A DNA stretch of 64,000 bases from NCBI GenBank assembly GCA_002772605.1, contig PFDS01000040.1:733-64732 (forward strand), in the 5' to 3' direction. The notes beneath the pieces were generated by a model, which saw nothing but the letters and a program-made list of their open reading frames with translations, was not told where the DNA came from and searched no databases. Source of the stretch: Candidatus Peregrinibacteria bacterium CG10_big_fil_rev_8_21_14_0_10_49_16. GTDB lineage: Bacteria; Patescibacteriota; Gracilibacteria; Peribacterales; Peribacteraceae. Position numbers and translations under genes: made by a program. Of this stretch, positions 30,782-39,495 are shown one piece after another. Numbering within the stretch: the first letter of the stretch is position 1; every line of letters begins with the position of its first letter.

Positions 30782-32302
30782 ATGGAAAATCCATATTATT
30801 TTCAGCAGGAGGAAATACGACGACGCGACGCAGAAAACGTTCTAATGTATGCACCAAAACACCACTCTCCAAACCTTATTCCATGGCCTCGTTGTCCGGA
30901 AGCAGAACAATATGTACAGGAACAGATCGAACATTTCCTTGAGAACCATACGTTTGCACGCGAGCTCCAAAAACGCATGCGGGAAGAAACGAGTACGCGC
31001 TTTACCGACTGGGTTGATCACGTGTCTATCCCCTTACGCCCACAGCATCTTACGAGATTGAGCCAGACAGGATTTACCTGTCGGTATGAGCACAGTAAGC
31101 AAGGACACGGTATCCCCTACTGGCATCCTCATGGAGACTTTCCCGATATTCTTCTCCATAGCGATCCTCAAACACTGGAGGTGGCAATGAAAGTAGATTC
31201 GATCAAAGACTTTCTCATTTCCCATAACCGTCTTGATCTCATCGATCAGGTTGAAGGATCACGTTTTGGAAAGTTCCGCAGAATACGCATTCCGGAAGGA
31301 AGTATAATCCTCTCCATTGTTGAACGCAGAGGATACAAAGGATTCACTCCGGACACAGATCTGGAAGCGGAAGAAAAATATTTGCATGCAAAGGCCACTT
31401 GGGATTCGCGCATTCGTGACTTTGAGCCAAAGAGAGAGACAGAGGGCATGGAATACACTCTGCAACTCGCACAGAAAATAGCCGAAGACGTCGGGCCGGA
31501 CCTTGCCGCAGATATTGCCATGGCATCGGAACGCGAATACTGGACAAAACGAAATGCAGCAGCACGGTTGCAAAAAGTAAGACAAGATCGACTGGGTCTT
31601 GGTTGGGCAAACCATGACCATCACACATTCCGTTCCAGCCGAAAGCATTACCTCACACTCATGAAAATTTTTCAAACATTGGGGTTTAAGAAACGTGAAC
31701 GGTACTCACCTCCTGATGCAGACTGGGGCGCACAAATTTTTGAGCAACCAAATGCAGGTATTGTTATCTTCGCCGACGTTGACCTGTTTCCAGAAGAAAA
31801 AGAGGATGATTTCGATTTCTCTACACAGAAACTCCCGACAAAAAGAAAATGTTTTACCGTTGGACGCTGGTGTGCACTTCACGGAGACTCTATTCTCCAG
31901 GCAGGCATGCATCACCTCGAAGCGCAGTTTGATTTCGACAAATTAGAGACAGACTTGAAAGCACAAGACGTGCACATGATTGATCCATTTAGCAACGAAT
32001 GCGATGCAGACAATCGTCTTTTCCTGAAACAAACGTTTACGGAAGGAGAAATGTGGCCAGTGGACCAGGAACGACTGGATACGGCTCTATCACGCCGCGC
32101 CATTGGAAAAAAAACATACAATGCCATTATGCAAACACGAAAAGCAGTCGGGAGCGTCCTGGAGAACCTTGAAAGAAATATGGGATATAAAGGTTTTAAA
32201 CAGGAAGGCGTATCGGATGTTCTCGACCGCGTCGATCCCAAAAAACTTGCGGAGGAATCGGAAGAAACACGCCGTAAACTTACCAAAACTATGTCATCCT
32301 GA
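30782..32302 (+). CDS. Large hypothetical protein
   Basis: A 506-residue soluble protein, acidic and helical, with no signal peptide or membrane helix. I recognise no family. Visible traits are a His-rich patch (YEHSKQGHGIPYWHPHGDF, about 101-119), a second HDHHTF patch near 282, and a C-terminal helical segment after GYKGFKQEGVSDVL. Its stop falls in a dispersed repeat. It directly precedes the mevalonate gene cluster but is separated from idi by the repeat, so a functional link is unproven. Confidence 0.6.
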   Translation: MENPYYFQQEEIRRRDAENVLMYAPKHHSPNLIPWPRCPEAEQYVQEQIEHFLENHTFARELQKRMREETSTRFTDWVDHVSIPLRPQHLTRLSQTGFTCRYEHSKQGHGIPYWHPHGDFPDILLHSDPQTLEVAMKVDSIKDFLISHNRLDLIDQVEGSRFGKFRRIRIPEGSIILSIVERRGYKGFTPDTDLEAEEKYLHAKATWDSRIRDFEPKRETEGMEYTLQLAQKIAEDVGPDLAADIAMASEREYWTKRNAAARLQKVRQDRLGLGWANHDHHTFRSSRKHYLTLMKIFQTLGFKKRERYSPPDADWGAQIFEQPNAGIVIFADVDLFPEEKEDDFDFSTQKLPTKRKCFTVGRWCALHGDSILQAGMHHLEAQFDFDKLETDLKAQDVHMIDPFSNECDADNRLFLKQTFTEGEMWPVDQERLDTALSRRAIGKKTYNAIMQTRKAVGSVLENLERNMGYKGFKQEGVSDVLDRVDPKKLAEESEETRRKLTKTMSS

Positions 32303-32327
32303 GCCTGTCTGCCGACAGGCAGGCAGG
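32303..32327. repeat. GCCTGTC-type palindromic repeat
   Basis: GCCTGTC-TGCC-GACAGGC plus a trailing AGGCAGG, immediately after the stop of the 506-residue protein. It is the same family as 9460-9479 and 53469-53490, and the preceding CATCCTGA is the usual lead-in. Confidence 0.8.
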
Positions 32328-32359
32328 TCTGACAAAGGACGAAGTGCTACCATGCTTCT

Positions 32360-32890
32360 ATGACACGCGATGTTATCCTCGTTGACGTTCAGGGAAACGC
32401 GATCGGCACCATGGAAATCTTTTCCGCTCACGCAAAGCCTGGTCATCTCCACCGTGCATTTTCTGTGTGTGTCTTCCGAGAGAGCAACCGAGAAGAACTT
32501 CTCATTCAAAAACGGGCTCGTTTCAAACCTCTCTTCCCTCATCTCTGGAGCAATACTTGCTGCTCCCATCCATTTCCTGAAGAAAATATCGTCACTGCCG
32601 CAGAAAAACGTTTACAAGAAGAACTGGGGTTTACCTGTTTGCTAAAAAACGTGGGGGCATTTGTCTATCAGGCAGACGATCCTGCCACAGATCTCTCAGA
32701 ACACGAACACGATACTGTCCTTATCGGCACTATGCCGAACGCTGAAATTATCCCCAATCCACACGAAGTTGCAGACTGGAAATGGATCACCATTCGTACA
32801 CTACAACAAGACATGACCGCATATCCGGAAAAATATTCCCCTTGGTTTGCACAGGTTCTCACCATCGCTCTACAGTGTGCTCATGTCTGA
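32360..32890 (+). CDS. idi: Isopentenyl-diphosphate delta-isomerase, type I
   Basis: A 176-residue Nudix-fold enzyme that interconverts IPP and DMAPP. The catalytic Cys lies in SNTCCSHPFP, the metal-binding Nudix-like region in AAEKRLQEELGF, and the second catalytic Glu in the EHEHDTVL segment. HRAFSVCVF is also conserved. TACCAT lies exactly 6 nt before the ATG, so this is a likely leaderless operon start. It overlaps uppS by 8 nt and leads the idi-uppS-mvk-mvaD operon. Confidence 0.95.
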   Translation: MTRDVILVDVQGNAIGTMEIFSAHAKPGHLHRAFSVCVFRESNREELLIQKRARFKPLFPHLWSNTCCSHPFPEENIVTAAEKRLQEELGFTCLLKNVGAFVYQADDPATDLSEHEHDTVLIGTMPNAEIIPNPHEVADWKWITIRTLQQDMTAYPEKYSPWFAQVLTIALQCAHV

Positions 32891-33563
32891 GAAAAAACTT
32901 CATCTTGCCATTATTCCCGATGGCAATCGCCGCTGGGCACGTGCGAAGGGACTCCATCCATGGGAAGGTCATGCGCGGGCAGTGGAAAATTTTCGGACAA
33001 TTTCCGACTGGTGCAGAGCACATGAACAGATCACCACCTTGACAATATGGTGTTTTTCAACGGAAAACTGGAAACGCGATAAAAAAGAGATCAGTAAGCT
33101 CATGTCACTTCTCGAAAATTATGTGAAGAAGAACCGTAACGATATGAACAAACAGCAAACACGTTTCCTGCATTCCGGCCGGAAAGACCGAATTCCTGCA
33201 TCGTTGGCAAAATCTTTCACAGAGATTGAAAAAGAAACTAAACATAATGTTAAGTTTAATTTACATCTTGCACTAGATTATGGGGGGAAAGATGAAATCT
33301 TGAGAGCAATAGAGCGAATGAAAAACAATGAAACACTCGCTCAAAATGACATACTGCGTCCCTACCTTGACCAACCAGATCTTCCCGATATCGACATCAT
33401 CATTCGCACATCTGGGGAACATCGCACTAGCAACTTCTTTCTCTGGCAATCCACTTACGCCGAATGGTTCTTCCTTGAAAAGCATTTTCCAGACTTTGAA
33501 ATAACAGACATTGAGCAAGTGCTTGACGAATACGTACAAAGGCAGCGACGATTTGGCGGATGA
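32883..33563 (+). CDS. uppS: Undecaprenyl diphosphate synthase
   Basis: A 226-residue cis-prenyltransferase that extends FPP with IPP to the lipid carrier for peptidoglycan and polysaccharide export. The diagnostic motifs are IIPDGNRRWARAKG with the catalytic Asp, GHARAVENFRTI, TIWCFSTENWKR and the C-terminal DIIIRTSGEHRTSNFFLWQSTYAEWFF. Length is at the short end of the family. The ATG at 32883 lies within the idi 3' end, and mvk starts in its stop (ATGA), so the genes are translationally coupled. It links the mevalonate route directly to cell-envelope synthesis. Confidence 0.96.
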   Translation: MSEKKLHLAIIPDGNRRWARAKGLHPWEGHARAVENFRTISDWCRAHEQITTLTIWCFSTENWKRDKKEISKLMSLLENYVKKNRNDMNKQQTRFLHSGRKDRIPASLAKSFTEIEKETKHNVKFNLHLALDYGGKDEILRAIERMKNNETLAQNDILRPYLDQPDLPDIDIIIRTSGEHRTSNFFLWQSTYAEWFFLEKHFPDFEITDIEQVLDEYVQRQRRFGG

Positions 33564-34387
33564 ATGCCACCGAAAAAGCATCAGGCAAACTCATTCTCTC
33601 CGGCGAGTATGCCGTGGTATTTGGCCATCCGGGAATTGCCATCCCCATCCCCTTCACAACACAGGTAACTTACCATGAAAATAAGCATTATGAAGAAGCT
33701 CAATATATACAAAAAATAAAAAAGGAGTGTGAGACATTCACCGAGCCTCTGTCAGGAACATTCACAGTAGAAAGCGCCATCCCTATTGGCCGCGGCCTGG
33801 GATCATCCACGGCACTCGTGATTGCAATCGCACGATGTCTCAGCCTCACAAAAGAACAGGCTCTCTCCATCGAAGACACTATCAACCCCGGCCACAGCGG
33901 CATCGACTTCGAAACCATCTGGCAGGAACGTCCGTTGAAATTTGTTAAAGGCCACAGGCCGGAGCCTGTCGATATCAATCTCGATTTCCTTGAAAATACC
34001 ATCCTCATTGATACAGGAAAACCAAATGAAACAACACCAGAGTTGGTGAAATGGGTGAAAGACAATATGGCACCAGAAACATATCCCTTCCAGACCATCG
34101 CCCACTGCACCAAACGCCTCCTCCAAGGAGAATCTCCCCTCACAGTCTTCCCTGATCACCATCGGGCCCAAATCGCACTCGGCGTCGTCCCTAAAGAAGG
34201 GCAAAAACTTATTACAGAAATCGAATCCGTTGGCGGAGTAGCTAAAGTTCTCGGTGCGGGTGGAAGAACAGGCGGCGGAGGAATGGTATTGGCAGTACAT
34301 TCGACGGTGAAGAACCTAGAAAAAGTCGCACAATACTTTGCTTTTCCCATCCATCCGCTTCAAAATGACTTGCTGCACCTTGCATGA
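33560..34387 (+). CDS. mvk: Mevalonate kinase (GHMP family)
   Basis: A 275-residue kinase converting mevalonate to 5-phosphomevalonate. GKLILSGEYAVVFGHPGIAIPI starts the family fold. The GHMP ATP loop is PIGRGLGSSTALV (about 75-87), PGHSGIDFETIW holds the catalytic Asp region, and GAGGRTGGGGMVLAV is the third GHMP motif. It is a little shorter than many bacterial homologues. It overlaps both neighbours by 4 nt (ATGA). The choice of mevalonate over phosphomevalonate as substrate rests on these motifs and is probable rather than certain. Confidence 0.9.
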   Translation: MNATEKASGKLILSGEYAVVFGHPGIAIPIPFTTQVTYHENKHYEEAQYIQKIKKECETFTEPLSGTFTVESAIPIGRGLGSSTALVIAIARCLSLTKEQALSIEDTINPGHSGIDFETIWQERPLKFVKGHRPEPVDINLDFLENTILIDTGKPNETTPELVKWVKDNMAPETYPFQTIAHCTKRLLQGESPLTVFPDHHRAQIALGVVPKEGQKLITEIESVGGVAKVLGAGGRTGGGGMVLAVHSTVKNLEKVAQYFAFPIHPLQNDLLHLA

Positions 34388-35394
34388 TTACTGTCACCTC
34401 CACCCCAAACATCGCCTTTATTAAATACTGGGGGAACCGCCATCAGGAATTGCGCTTACCAACAAACGATTCCTTATCGATGACGCTCGATTCTCCCATC
34501 GTTGAAGTTTCCATAGAAGAAACCAACACATTTTCGGTTACTTCGAACAAGGAACTCACCAAAAAAGACCAAGCGCGCTTGAAAATTCATCGAGAACTTG
34601 CACATCGCTACCTTACATCACTTCAGCCGGAATATGCACTACCGACAGTATCTGTCTCCATAACCTCACAAGTCCCCGCTGGTATTGGACTTGCCTCGTC
34701 TGCAGCAATTTTTAGCGGAATTACCAAAGCGTATGCCGAACTGCTCGCTCAAAAAGGAGTACACCTCACAAATGAACAGGTGAGTATCATGGCACGATTA
34801 GGATCTGGTTCAGCCTGCCGCAGCATTCATGGGGGCTTTGTTGCCATACACGCAGGCTTAAGTGATAGCATCGATGCGGCAATAGCTGTTCAGATTGCTG
34901 ACGAACATCACTGGAAACTCCACAATGTCGTTATTGCACCAAGTCTTCAGGAAAAAAAATATGGATCAAGTGAAGGTCACCAAATAGCACATACTAGTCC
35001 TTTCTTTACAGAAAGATTGCAGAAACTCTCAAAAAGACAACAAGAGTGCATTGATGCAATTTGTCATAAAGATTTTGAAAAACTCCAGCATGTGACTGAA
35101 GAGGATGCATGGAATATGCATAAAATTGCCGAAACGAGTACACCCTCTCTGTGTTACCTGACACAAGAAACGTATCGCATAACACAGGAAGTTGCACAAC
35201 TACGAACAGAAAAACATCTGCCCGTTCTCTTCACTATGGATGCCGGACCCACGGTGCATCTTATCTGCACCGAAGAAGCCTGTGCCGATATCAGAGAATA
35301 CGCTCACCAACAAACAGGATGCGCCATATTCGAAACAAAAGTAGGAACTGGCGCACAGAGGAAAGCTGCCAAGCATGAAACCTGGCAGCTGTAG
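34384..35394 (+). CDS. mvaD: Diphosphomevalonate decarboxylase family protein
   Basis: A 336-residue GHMP enzyme. NIAFIKYWGNRHQELRLPTNDSLSMTLD is the classic N-terminal signature. The ATP loop is PAGIGLASSAA (about 98-108), RLGSGSACRSIHGGFV follows, and the catalytic Asp is in TMDAGPTVHL (about 284). In canonical enzymes the last motif is usually DAGPN; here Asn is Thr. It would convert mevalonate diphosphate to IPP with ATP; an alternative activity on monophosphate cannot be excluded because no phosphomevalonate kinase is visible. A perfect 8-bp inverted repeat (AGCTGCCA/TGGCAGCT) spans its last codons. Confidence 0.9.
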   Translation: MITVTSTPNIAFIKYWGNRHQELRLPTNDSLSMTLDSPIVEVSIEETNTFSVTSNKELTKKDQARLKIHRELAHRYLTSLQPEYALPTVSVSITSQVPAGIGLASSAAIFSGITKAYAELLAQKGVHLTNEQVSIMARLGSGSACRSIHGGFVAIHAGLSDSIDAAIAVQIADEHHWKLHNVVIAPSLQEKKYGSSEGHQIAHTSPFFTERLQKLSKRQQECIDAICHKDFEKLQHVTEEDAWNMHKIAETSTPSLCYLTQETYRITQEVAQLRTEKHLPVLFTMDAGPTVHLICTEEACADIREYAHQQTGCAIFETKVGTGAQRKAAKHETWQL

Positions 35395-35402
35395 AACTCT
35401 GG

Positions 35403-35597
35403 TCACACCACCAGTTTTTTGCTGCAAAATGGACAATACTGAATGGGGAGCTTGGCAGAAGTACTCTTCGTATCCCGATAGTTCAGCACGAGATGCAAAA
35501 AGGCTCCTTCATTCGGACATGCCACTACAATGCTGTGCTCAGGACACTTCTTACGAAATACATCATGCCCCTTACATCTGTGTACAGGCGTTGGCAT
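35403..35597 (-). CDS. Small Cys-rich (zinc-finger-like) protein
   Basis: A 64-residue protein with Cys/His-rich segments: HRCKGHDVFRKKCPEH, VACP, and YCPFCSKKL at the C-terminus. These could bind one or two zinc ions. AAAGGAGGTGATT upstream of ATG 35597 is a near-perfect Shine-Dalgarno sequence and fixes the start. It lies antisense between the two mevalonate half-clusters. No family is recognised. Confidence 0.6.
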   Translation of the reverse strand: MPTPVHRCKGHDVFRKKCPEHSIVVACPNEGAFLHLVLNYRDTKSTSAKLPIQYCPFCSKKLVV

Positions 35598-35654
35598 AGA
35601 AATCACCTCCTTTCAAGCAATAAATGACCAGTTACACTGAACATACTTCAAAAA

Positions 35655-35696
35655 TATATAGATAAACAAGGGCAGTCATCGACATGACGACTGCCC
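35655..35696 (-). terminator. Terminator after the small membrane-protein gene
   Basis: GGGCA/TGCCC and GTCAT/ATGAC form an imperfect two-part stem (35670-35696), followed on the minus strand by TTGTTTATC and AT-rich DNA. It begins 7 nt after the stop at 35703. Confidence 0.55.
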
Positions 35697-35702
35697 TGTC
35701 AC

Positions 35703-36002
35703 TTACTGCTCCTTTGGAGCGTGTTCTTTGGAAATTTGCACTTCCATAGAAATCTTTTTCCGTGTGAATCGCGAATGGAGCATCGTTGCAACCACGCTTC
35801 CCACAGCAGTACCCGCTGCATAACACAGGATATCCACTACCGACGGAACGTTCGTGACTACATGCCGAATGAGAAGAAGCCACGCGCCACTGACCAGAAA
35901 CGTCCATCCGGCATTGAGGAAGTTCCGTTCCGTGTATGCAACGATTCTCAGCCGCATTACTACAAGAAAATCCCACAGAAACCCAAGCAGAAAGTATCCC
36001 AT
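35703..36002 (-). CDS. Small membrane protein (DUF2179/DUF5698 N-terminus-like)
   Basis: A 99-residue protein with three hydrophobic stretches: MGYFLLGFLWDFLVVMRLRIVAY, a central WTFLVSGAWLLLIRHVV, and ILCYAAGTAVGSVVATML, with a charged tail. The LLGFLWDFLVV...R plus AAGTAVG pattern resembles the membrane part of DUF2179/DUF5698-type proteins; certainty is modest. AAGGAGG 6 nt upstream of ATG 36002 decides the start. It is divergent from HMG-CoA reductase across 69 bp. Confidence 0.6.
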   Translation of the reverse strand: MGYFLLGFLWDFLVVMRLRIVAYTERNFLNAGWTFLVSGAWLLLIRHVVTNVPSVVDILCYAAGTAVGSVVATMLHSRFTRKKISMEVQISKEHAPKEQ

Positions 36003-36071
36003 ATGTCCCTCCTTCCCTTGCTCTTTCAAGGAACAATACTAACAAGTAGTATATATCAGAACAGAAAGAGA

Positions 36072-37250
36072 ATGATAGCACAAATACGTATGGATTTCCG
36101 CACCCTCTCCATTCACGGCCGACGAGAAACACTGGAACGAAAATTCTGCATTGATCTCTCAACACTCGCCATCAATGAGAAACACATTGGGCATGCCAAC
36201 GAAAGAAACTGTGAACAGATGTTCGGCCATGTGCCGATTCCTGTCGGGTACGCGGGACCACTTTCTATTACATTGAGCTGCGAGGAGAAGATCGAAGCGC
36301 ACTTGCCACTGGCAACGACAGAAGCCGCACTGATCGCCAGTGTGAACCGCGGATGTAAAGCTCTGCGGGAAGCGGGAGGAGCGCAGACAACATCGATCTA
36401 TCACGGCATCACCCGATCCATTGCATTAAGAATGCAGAATGCAGAATGCAGAATGCAGAATTACGAAGAAGAAATTTCTCTAAAAAAAGAGGAATGGGTT
36501 GCGGTAGGTGAAGCAACCAGTAACCATCTCAAAATTTTGAAGTACGAAATAGACACACACGAAGATCTCCTCTTCCTCACCATCTACGCCGACACAGATG
36601 AAGCAATGGGAATGAATATGGTGACGATTGCAGCGGAGGAAATTGGAAAATGGATGGAAAAAAACTTCAACCTGGAATGTATAACCGTAGCCGCAAATGT
36701 GGATAGCGATAAAAAACCGAGTCAAAGAACAAAGGAAAAAGGGCGCGGATATGAAGTGACGGCGACAGCTGTTCTTTCTGAAGAAGTCGTAGAATCAGTT
36801 CTCAAAACCACCCCGAAAGCACTGCTGGAAGTAGCGCATGCAAAATTGAAAGTTGGCTCGGAAATCGCCGGGGCTCTCGGCAAAAACTGTCATGCTGCTA
36901 ACATCATCGCCGCCCTCTACCTCGCAACAGGACAGGATGCGGCACATGTTGTGGAGGGATCATTGGCAGAAACGCAAGTAAAAATTGATAATGGACAATT
37001 GAAAGTGATTGTACGAAATCCGGCAATCCTCGTTGGGATCCGCGGCGGCGGCACAACCCTTCCTGCCCAATCCCAAGCTCTCAATCTTCTACTAAAATCT
37101 ACAGTTTCAGGTCTACAGTCTACGCAACAGCTTGCTGAAACCATCGGCGCGGCAGTTCTCGCTGGCGAACTCTCTCTCCTCGCAGCTCAATCCAGCCACA
37201 CACTCGCAAAAAGTCATAAATTCCTTGCACGATCTAGCCCCCTCCCCTAG
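36072..37250 (+). CDS. hmgA: Hydroxymethylglutaryl-CoA reductase, class I type
   Basis: A 392-residue enzyme reducing HMG-CoA to mevalonate. PIPVGYAGPL, ATTEAALIASVNRG with the catalytic Glu84, MGMNMVTIAAE, NVDSDKKPSQR with the catalytic Lys, ATGQDAAHVVEGS, IRGGGT and the C-terminal GELSLLAAQ...KSHK with the catalytic His are all present. ATG 36072 is used; ATG 36090 is possible. Unusual are an in-frame insertion made of four 7-bp AGAATGC repeats (36429-36456) and two further low-complexity patches (around 36982 and 37096). The last residues (SSPLP) come from an intergenic repeat. It begins the second mevalonate half-operon. Confidence 0.93.
   Translation: MIAQIRMDFRTLSIHGRRETLERKFCIDLSTLAINEKHIGHANERNCEQMFGHVPIPVGYAGPLSITLSCEEKIEAHLPLATTEAALIASVNRGCKALREAGGAQTTSIYHGITRSIALRMQNAECRMQNYEEEISLKKEEWVAVGEATSNHLKILKYEIDTHEDLLFLTIYADTDEAMGMNMVTIAAEEIGKWMEKNFNLECITVAANVDSDKKPSQRTKEKGRGYEVTATAVLSEEVVESVLKTTPKALLEVAHAKLKVGSEIAGALGKNCHAANIIAALYLATGQDAAHVVEGSLAETQVKIDNGQLKVIVRNPAILVGIRGGGTTLPAQSQALNLLLKSTVSGLQSTQQLAETIGAAVLAGELSLLAAQSSHTLAKSHKFLARSSPLP
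36429..36461 (+). repeat. AGAATGC heptanucleotide tandem repeat inside hmgA
   Basis: Four tandem copies of AGAATGC (36429-36456) followed by a partial AGAAT. The unit is 7 bp, so gain or loss of a copy would shift the hmgA reading frame. In the current state the frame is open and encodes RMQNAECRMQN. Confidence 0.9.
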
Positions 37251-37322
37251 CCCCTCCCTCAAGGGAGGAGAACTCCTCCATCTACCTCCTGATCCATCAC
37301 TATTTCTGATAAACTTTTTCCC

Positions 37323-38348
37323 ATGCATTCTGTAATCATTGGTTTCGGCAAATACCTCCCTCGTTATCGTATCCGCACGGAAGAAATAGCCAAACACTGG
37401 CAACAAGATGCAGCACATATTACTCAATCTCTTGGTATCGAAGAGAAAACGGTGCCGGCAGAGAACGAAGATAGTTTTACATTCGCATACGAAGCAGCCA
37501 AACAAGCTATCGAGGTTGCCAATATTCCTTCATCAGAAATTTCCGCCTGTTTCGTGGGATCGGAGAGTCACCCCTACGCCGTGAAACCTACAAGCGGAAT
37601 GCTGGTTTCTGCCCTCGAACTCCACCCGTTCTCTCACGCAGCTGACCTGGAATTCGCCTGTAAGGCAGGAACCGCAGCAATGCAAATTGTGGACAGTTTC
37701 ATACGGTCAAAACAAATCGAATACGGCCTTGCCATTGGCACAGACAGAGCACAGGCAAAAGCTGGCGATGCACTGGAGTATTCCGCGGCTGCTGGGGCCG
37801 CCGCCCTACTTCTTGGATCCGAAAAACACGAAAATGCCCTTTGTCGCATGGACCATACGCTCTCTTTCACCACAGACACACCCGATTTCTGGCGAAGTGA
37901 AGGGGCATCTCACCCTGAACACGCCGGCCGCTTCACCGGCGAACCCGGCTACTTCTCTCACATGCGCGAAACCATCAGTGGTCTCCTAACCGCTACCCAC
38001 TCATCGCTCCCTGCTATTCATCATGTGGTCCTCCATATGCCCAATGCGAAATTTCCCAAAAAAATCATGAAAGAGTTTGGATGTACGGATGCACAAGTTG
38101 CACATGGGTTTATCGTCCCTACTATCGGAAATACGTATAGCGCCTGTTCCCTCCTTGGCCTGGTAAACGTCCTACAACATGCTAAGAAAGAAGAAAGGAT
38201 TATGCTGGTTTCCTATGGCTCTGGAGCAGGATGCGATGCTTTCCTGATGACCATGCTCCGACACGGGATGACGCTCTCTGAAGAAAGGAGAGATCTGGAG
38301 TATGTCTCCTACAGCAAATATTCTCAGCTGGTACAATCTCACCAGTAA
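37323..38348 (+). CDS. Hydroxymethylglutaryl-CoA synthase, archaeal type
   Basis: A 341-residue thiolase-fold enzyme condensing acetyl-CoA with acetoacetyl-CoA to HMG-CoA. The N-terminus IIGFGKYLPRYRI, the segment GSESHPYAVKPT, the active-site Cys in DLEFACKAGTAAMQ, GTDRAQAKAGD, the LHMPNAKFP region and SYGSGAGCDAF match the short archaeal form rather than the bacterial MvaS. A TAAACT hexamer lies 7 nt before the ATG. In archaea this enzyme forms a complex with a thiolase and a DUF35 protein; both partners follow here. Confidence 0.92.
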   Translation: MHSVIIGFGKYLPRYRIRTEEIAKHWQQDAAHITQSLGIEEKTVPAENEDSFTFAYEAAKQAIEVANIPSSEISACFVGSESHPYAVKPTSGMLVSALELHPFSHAADLEFACKAGTAAMQIVDSFIRSKQIEYGLAIGTDRAQAKAGDALEYSAAAGAAALLLGSEKHENALCRMDHTLSFTTDTPDFWRSEGASHPEHAGRFTGEPGYFSHMRETISGLLTATHSSLPAIHHVVLHMPNAKFPKKIMKEFGCTDAQVAHGFIVPTIGNTYSACSLLGLVNVLQHAKKEERIMLVSYGSGAGCDAFLMTMLRHGMTLSEERRDLEYVSYSKYSQLVQSHQ

Positions 38349-38385
38349 TCTATACTACAGATACCAATCCTCTGAACTGACTCAC

Positions 38386-39495
38386 GTGCAGAGAGACATC
38401 TTCCTTATTGGCTCGGGACAAACACGCTTTGGCGAATGGTGGCATATGAGCCTCCAAGATCTCGTACAGAAAGCAATGGACACAAGTATAGAAAATGCAC
38501 CATGTACAGCACTGGATATTGACATGGTCATTACGGCAAACATGCTGGGGGAACTCACAAATAATCAAGCACATGTTGGCGCTCTCGCCTCTGCACTCCT
38601 TCCACATAAACCCCCGGCCCTTCGTATCGAAGCAGCATGTGCATCCGGTTCTGTTGCTCTTCATACGGCTTGCGCATTCCTTGAAAGTGAACGTGCTGAA
38701 ACAATTCTTGTTCTTGGTGTAGAGAAAATGACAGATGTCTCTTCTGAGCAGATCACACGCGCGCTCATGGGAGCATCAGACAACGAAAAGGACCAAGTGC
38801 CTGGTCTGACATTTCCCGGAATTTTTGGACTGATTGCCAAGCGGTATATGTACGAATACGGACTCAAACGTGAAGAGTTGAATATCGTGAGTGCACGCCA
38901 TCACGAAAATGCATCAAAGAACCCCAACGCGCAATTTCGTAGCCCCATTGCACCAGAGTCCGTGGAGACAAGCCCCCTTGTTGCCGATCCGCTTCACATG
39001 CTCGATTGCTCCCCCATTAGCGATGGGGCTGCTGCGTGCATCCTGAGCACAAAGTACAAAAGTCCTTTTCAACTGCGTGCATCGACACTCGCAAATGATG
39101 CGGTCAGTATTACTGACCGTGAATCCATTACAAGCTTCTCTGCAACAAAAGAAGCTCTGGAAAAAGCATTGAAAGAGGCATGTATTAGACGAGAAGATAT
39201 TGCCACAATCGAACATCACGACTGTTTTTCCATTGCAGCAGTGATCAACATGGAAGACTTGGGCTTCGCAGATAAAGGAAAGGGCATTGAATGTTACACA
39301 AAACCTTCATCACACACCTTTAATGCTAGTGGGGGCTTAAAAGCCTGCGGCCACCCTGTTGGTGCAACCGGCATTAAGCAATTGATCGATGTGCGTAAAC
39401 AGTTAGAACACTCACAGAGTCGTTACGGATTGGCCCACAACTTCGGCGGTGCCTGCGCCACCTGTTGCGTCCATATCCTCGAGTACACCGTATAA
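38386..39495 (+). CDS. Acetyl-CoA acetyltransferase (archaeal/SCP2-type thiolase)
   Basis: A 369-residue thiolase that makes acetoacetyl-CoA. The first active-site Cys lies in IEAACASGSVALHTA, His in EHHDCFS, and the second Cys in LKACGHPVGATG, with NFGGACATC at the end. The GTG at 38386 is chosen because it places the first strand RDIFLIGSGQTRFGE at the N-terminus as in homologues; an in-frame ATG at 38302 would add 28 residues and overlap the HMG-CoA synthase gene by 47 nt. In archaea this enzyme channels acetoacetyl-CoA to HMG-CoA synthase in a complex, so adjacency is meaningful. Confidence 0.88.
   Translation: MQRDIFLIGSGQTRFGEWWHMSLQDLVQKAMDTSIENAPCTALDIDMVITANMLGELTNNQAHVGALASALLPHKPPALRIEAACASGSVALHTACAFLESERAETILVLGVEKMTDVSSEQITRALMGASDNEKDQVPGLTFPGIFGLIAKRYMYEYGLKREELNIVSARHHENASKNPNAQFRSPIAPESVETSPLVADPLHMLDCSPISDGAAACILSTKYKSPFQLRASTLANDAVSITDRESITSFSATKEALEKALKEACIRREDIATIEHHDCFSIAAVINMEDLGFADKGKGIECYTKPSSHTFNASGGLKACGHPVGATGIKQLIDVRKQLEHSQSRYGLAHNFGGACATCCVHILEYTV

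Noticed and set aside
35368..35394. Terminator at the end of mvaD (8-bp perfect inverted repeat)
   Set aside because: It lies inside the coding end and is not followed by a T-run, so I mention it with the gene but do not call a terminator.
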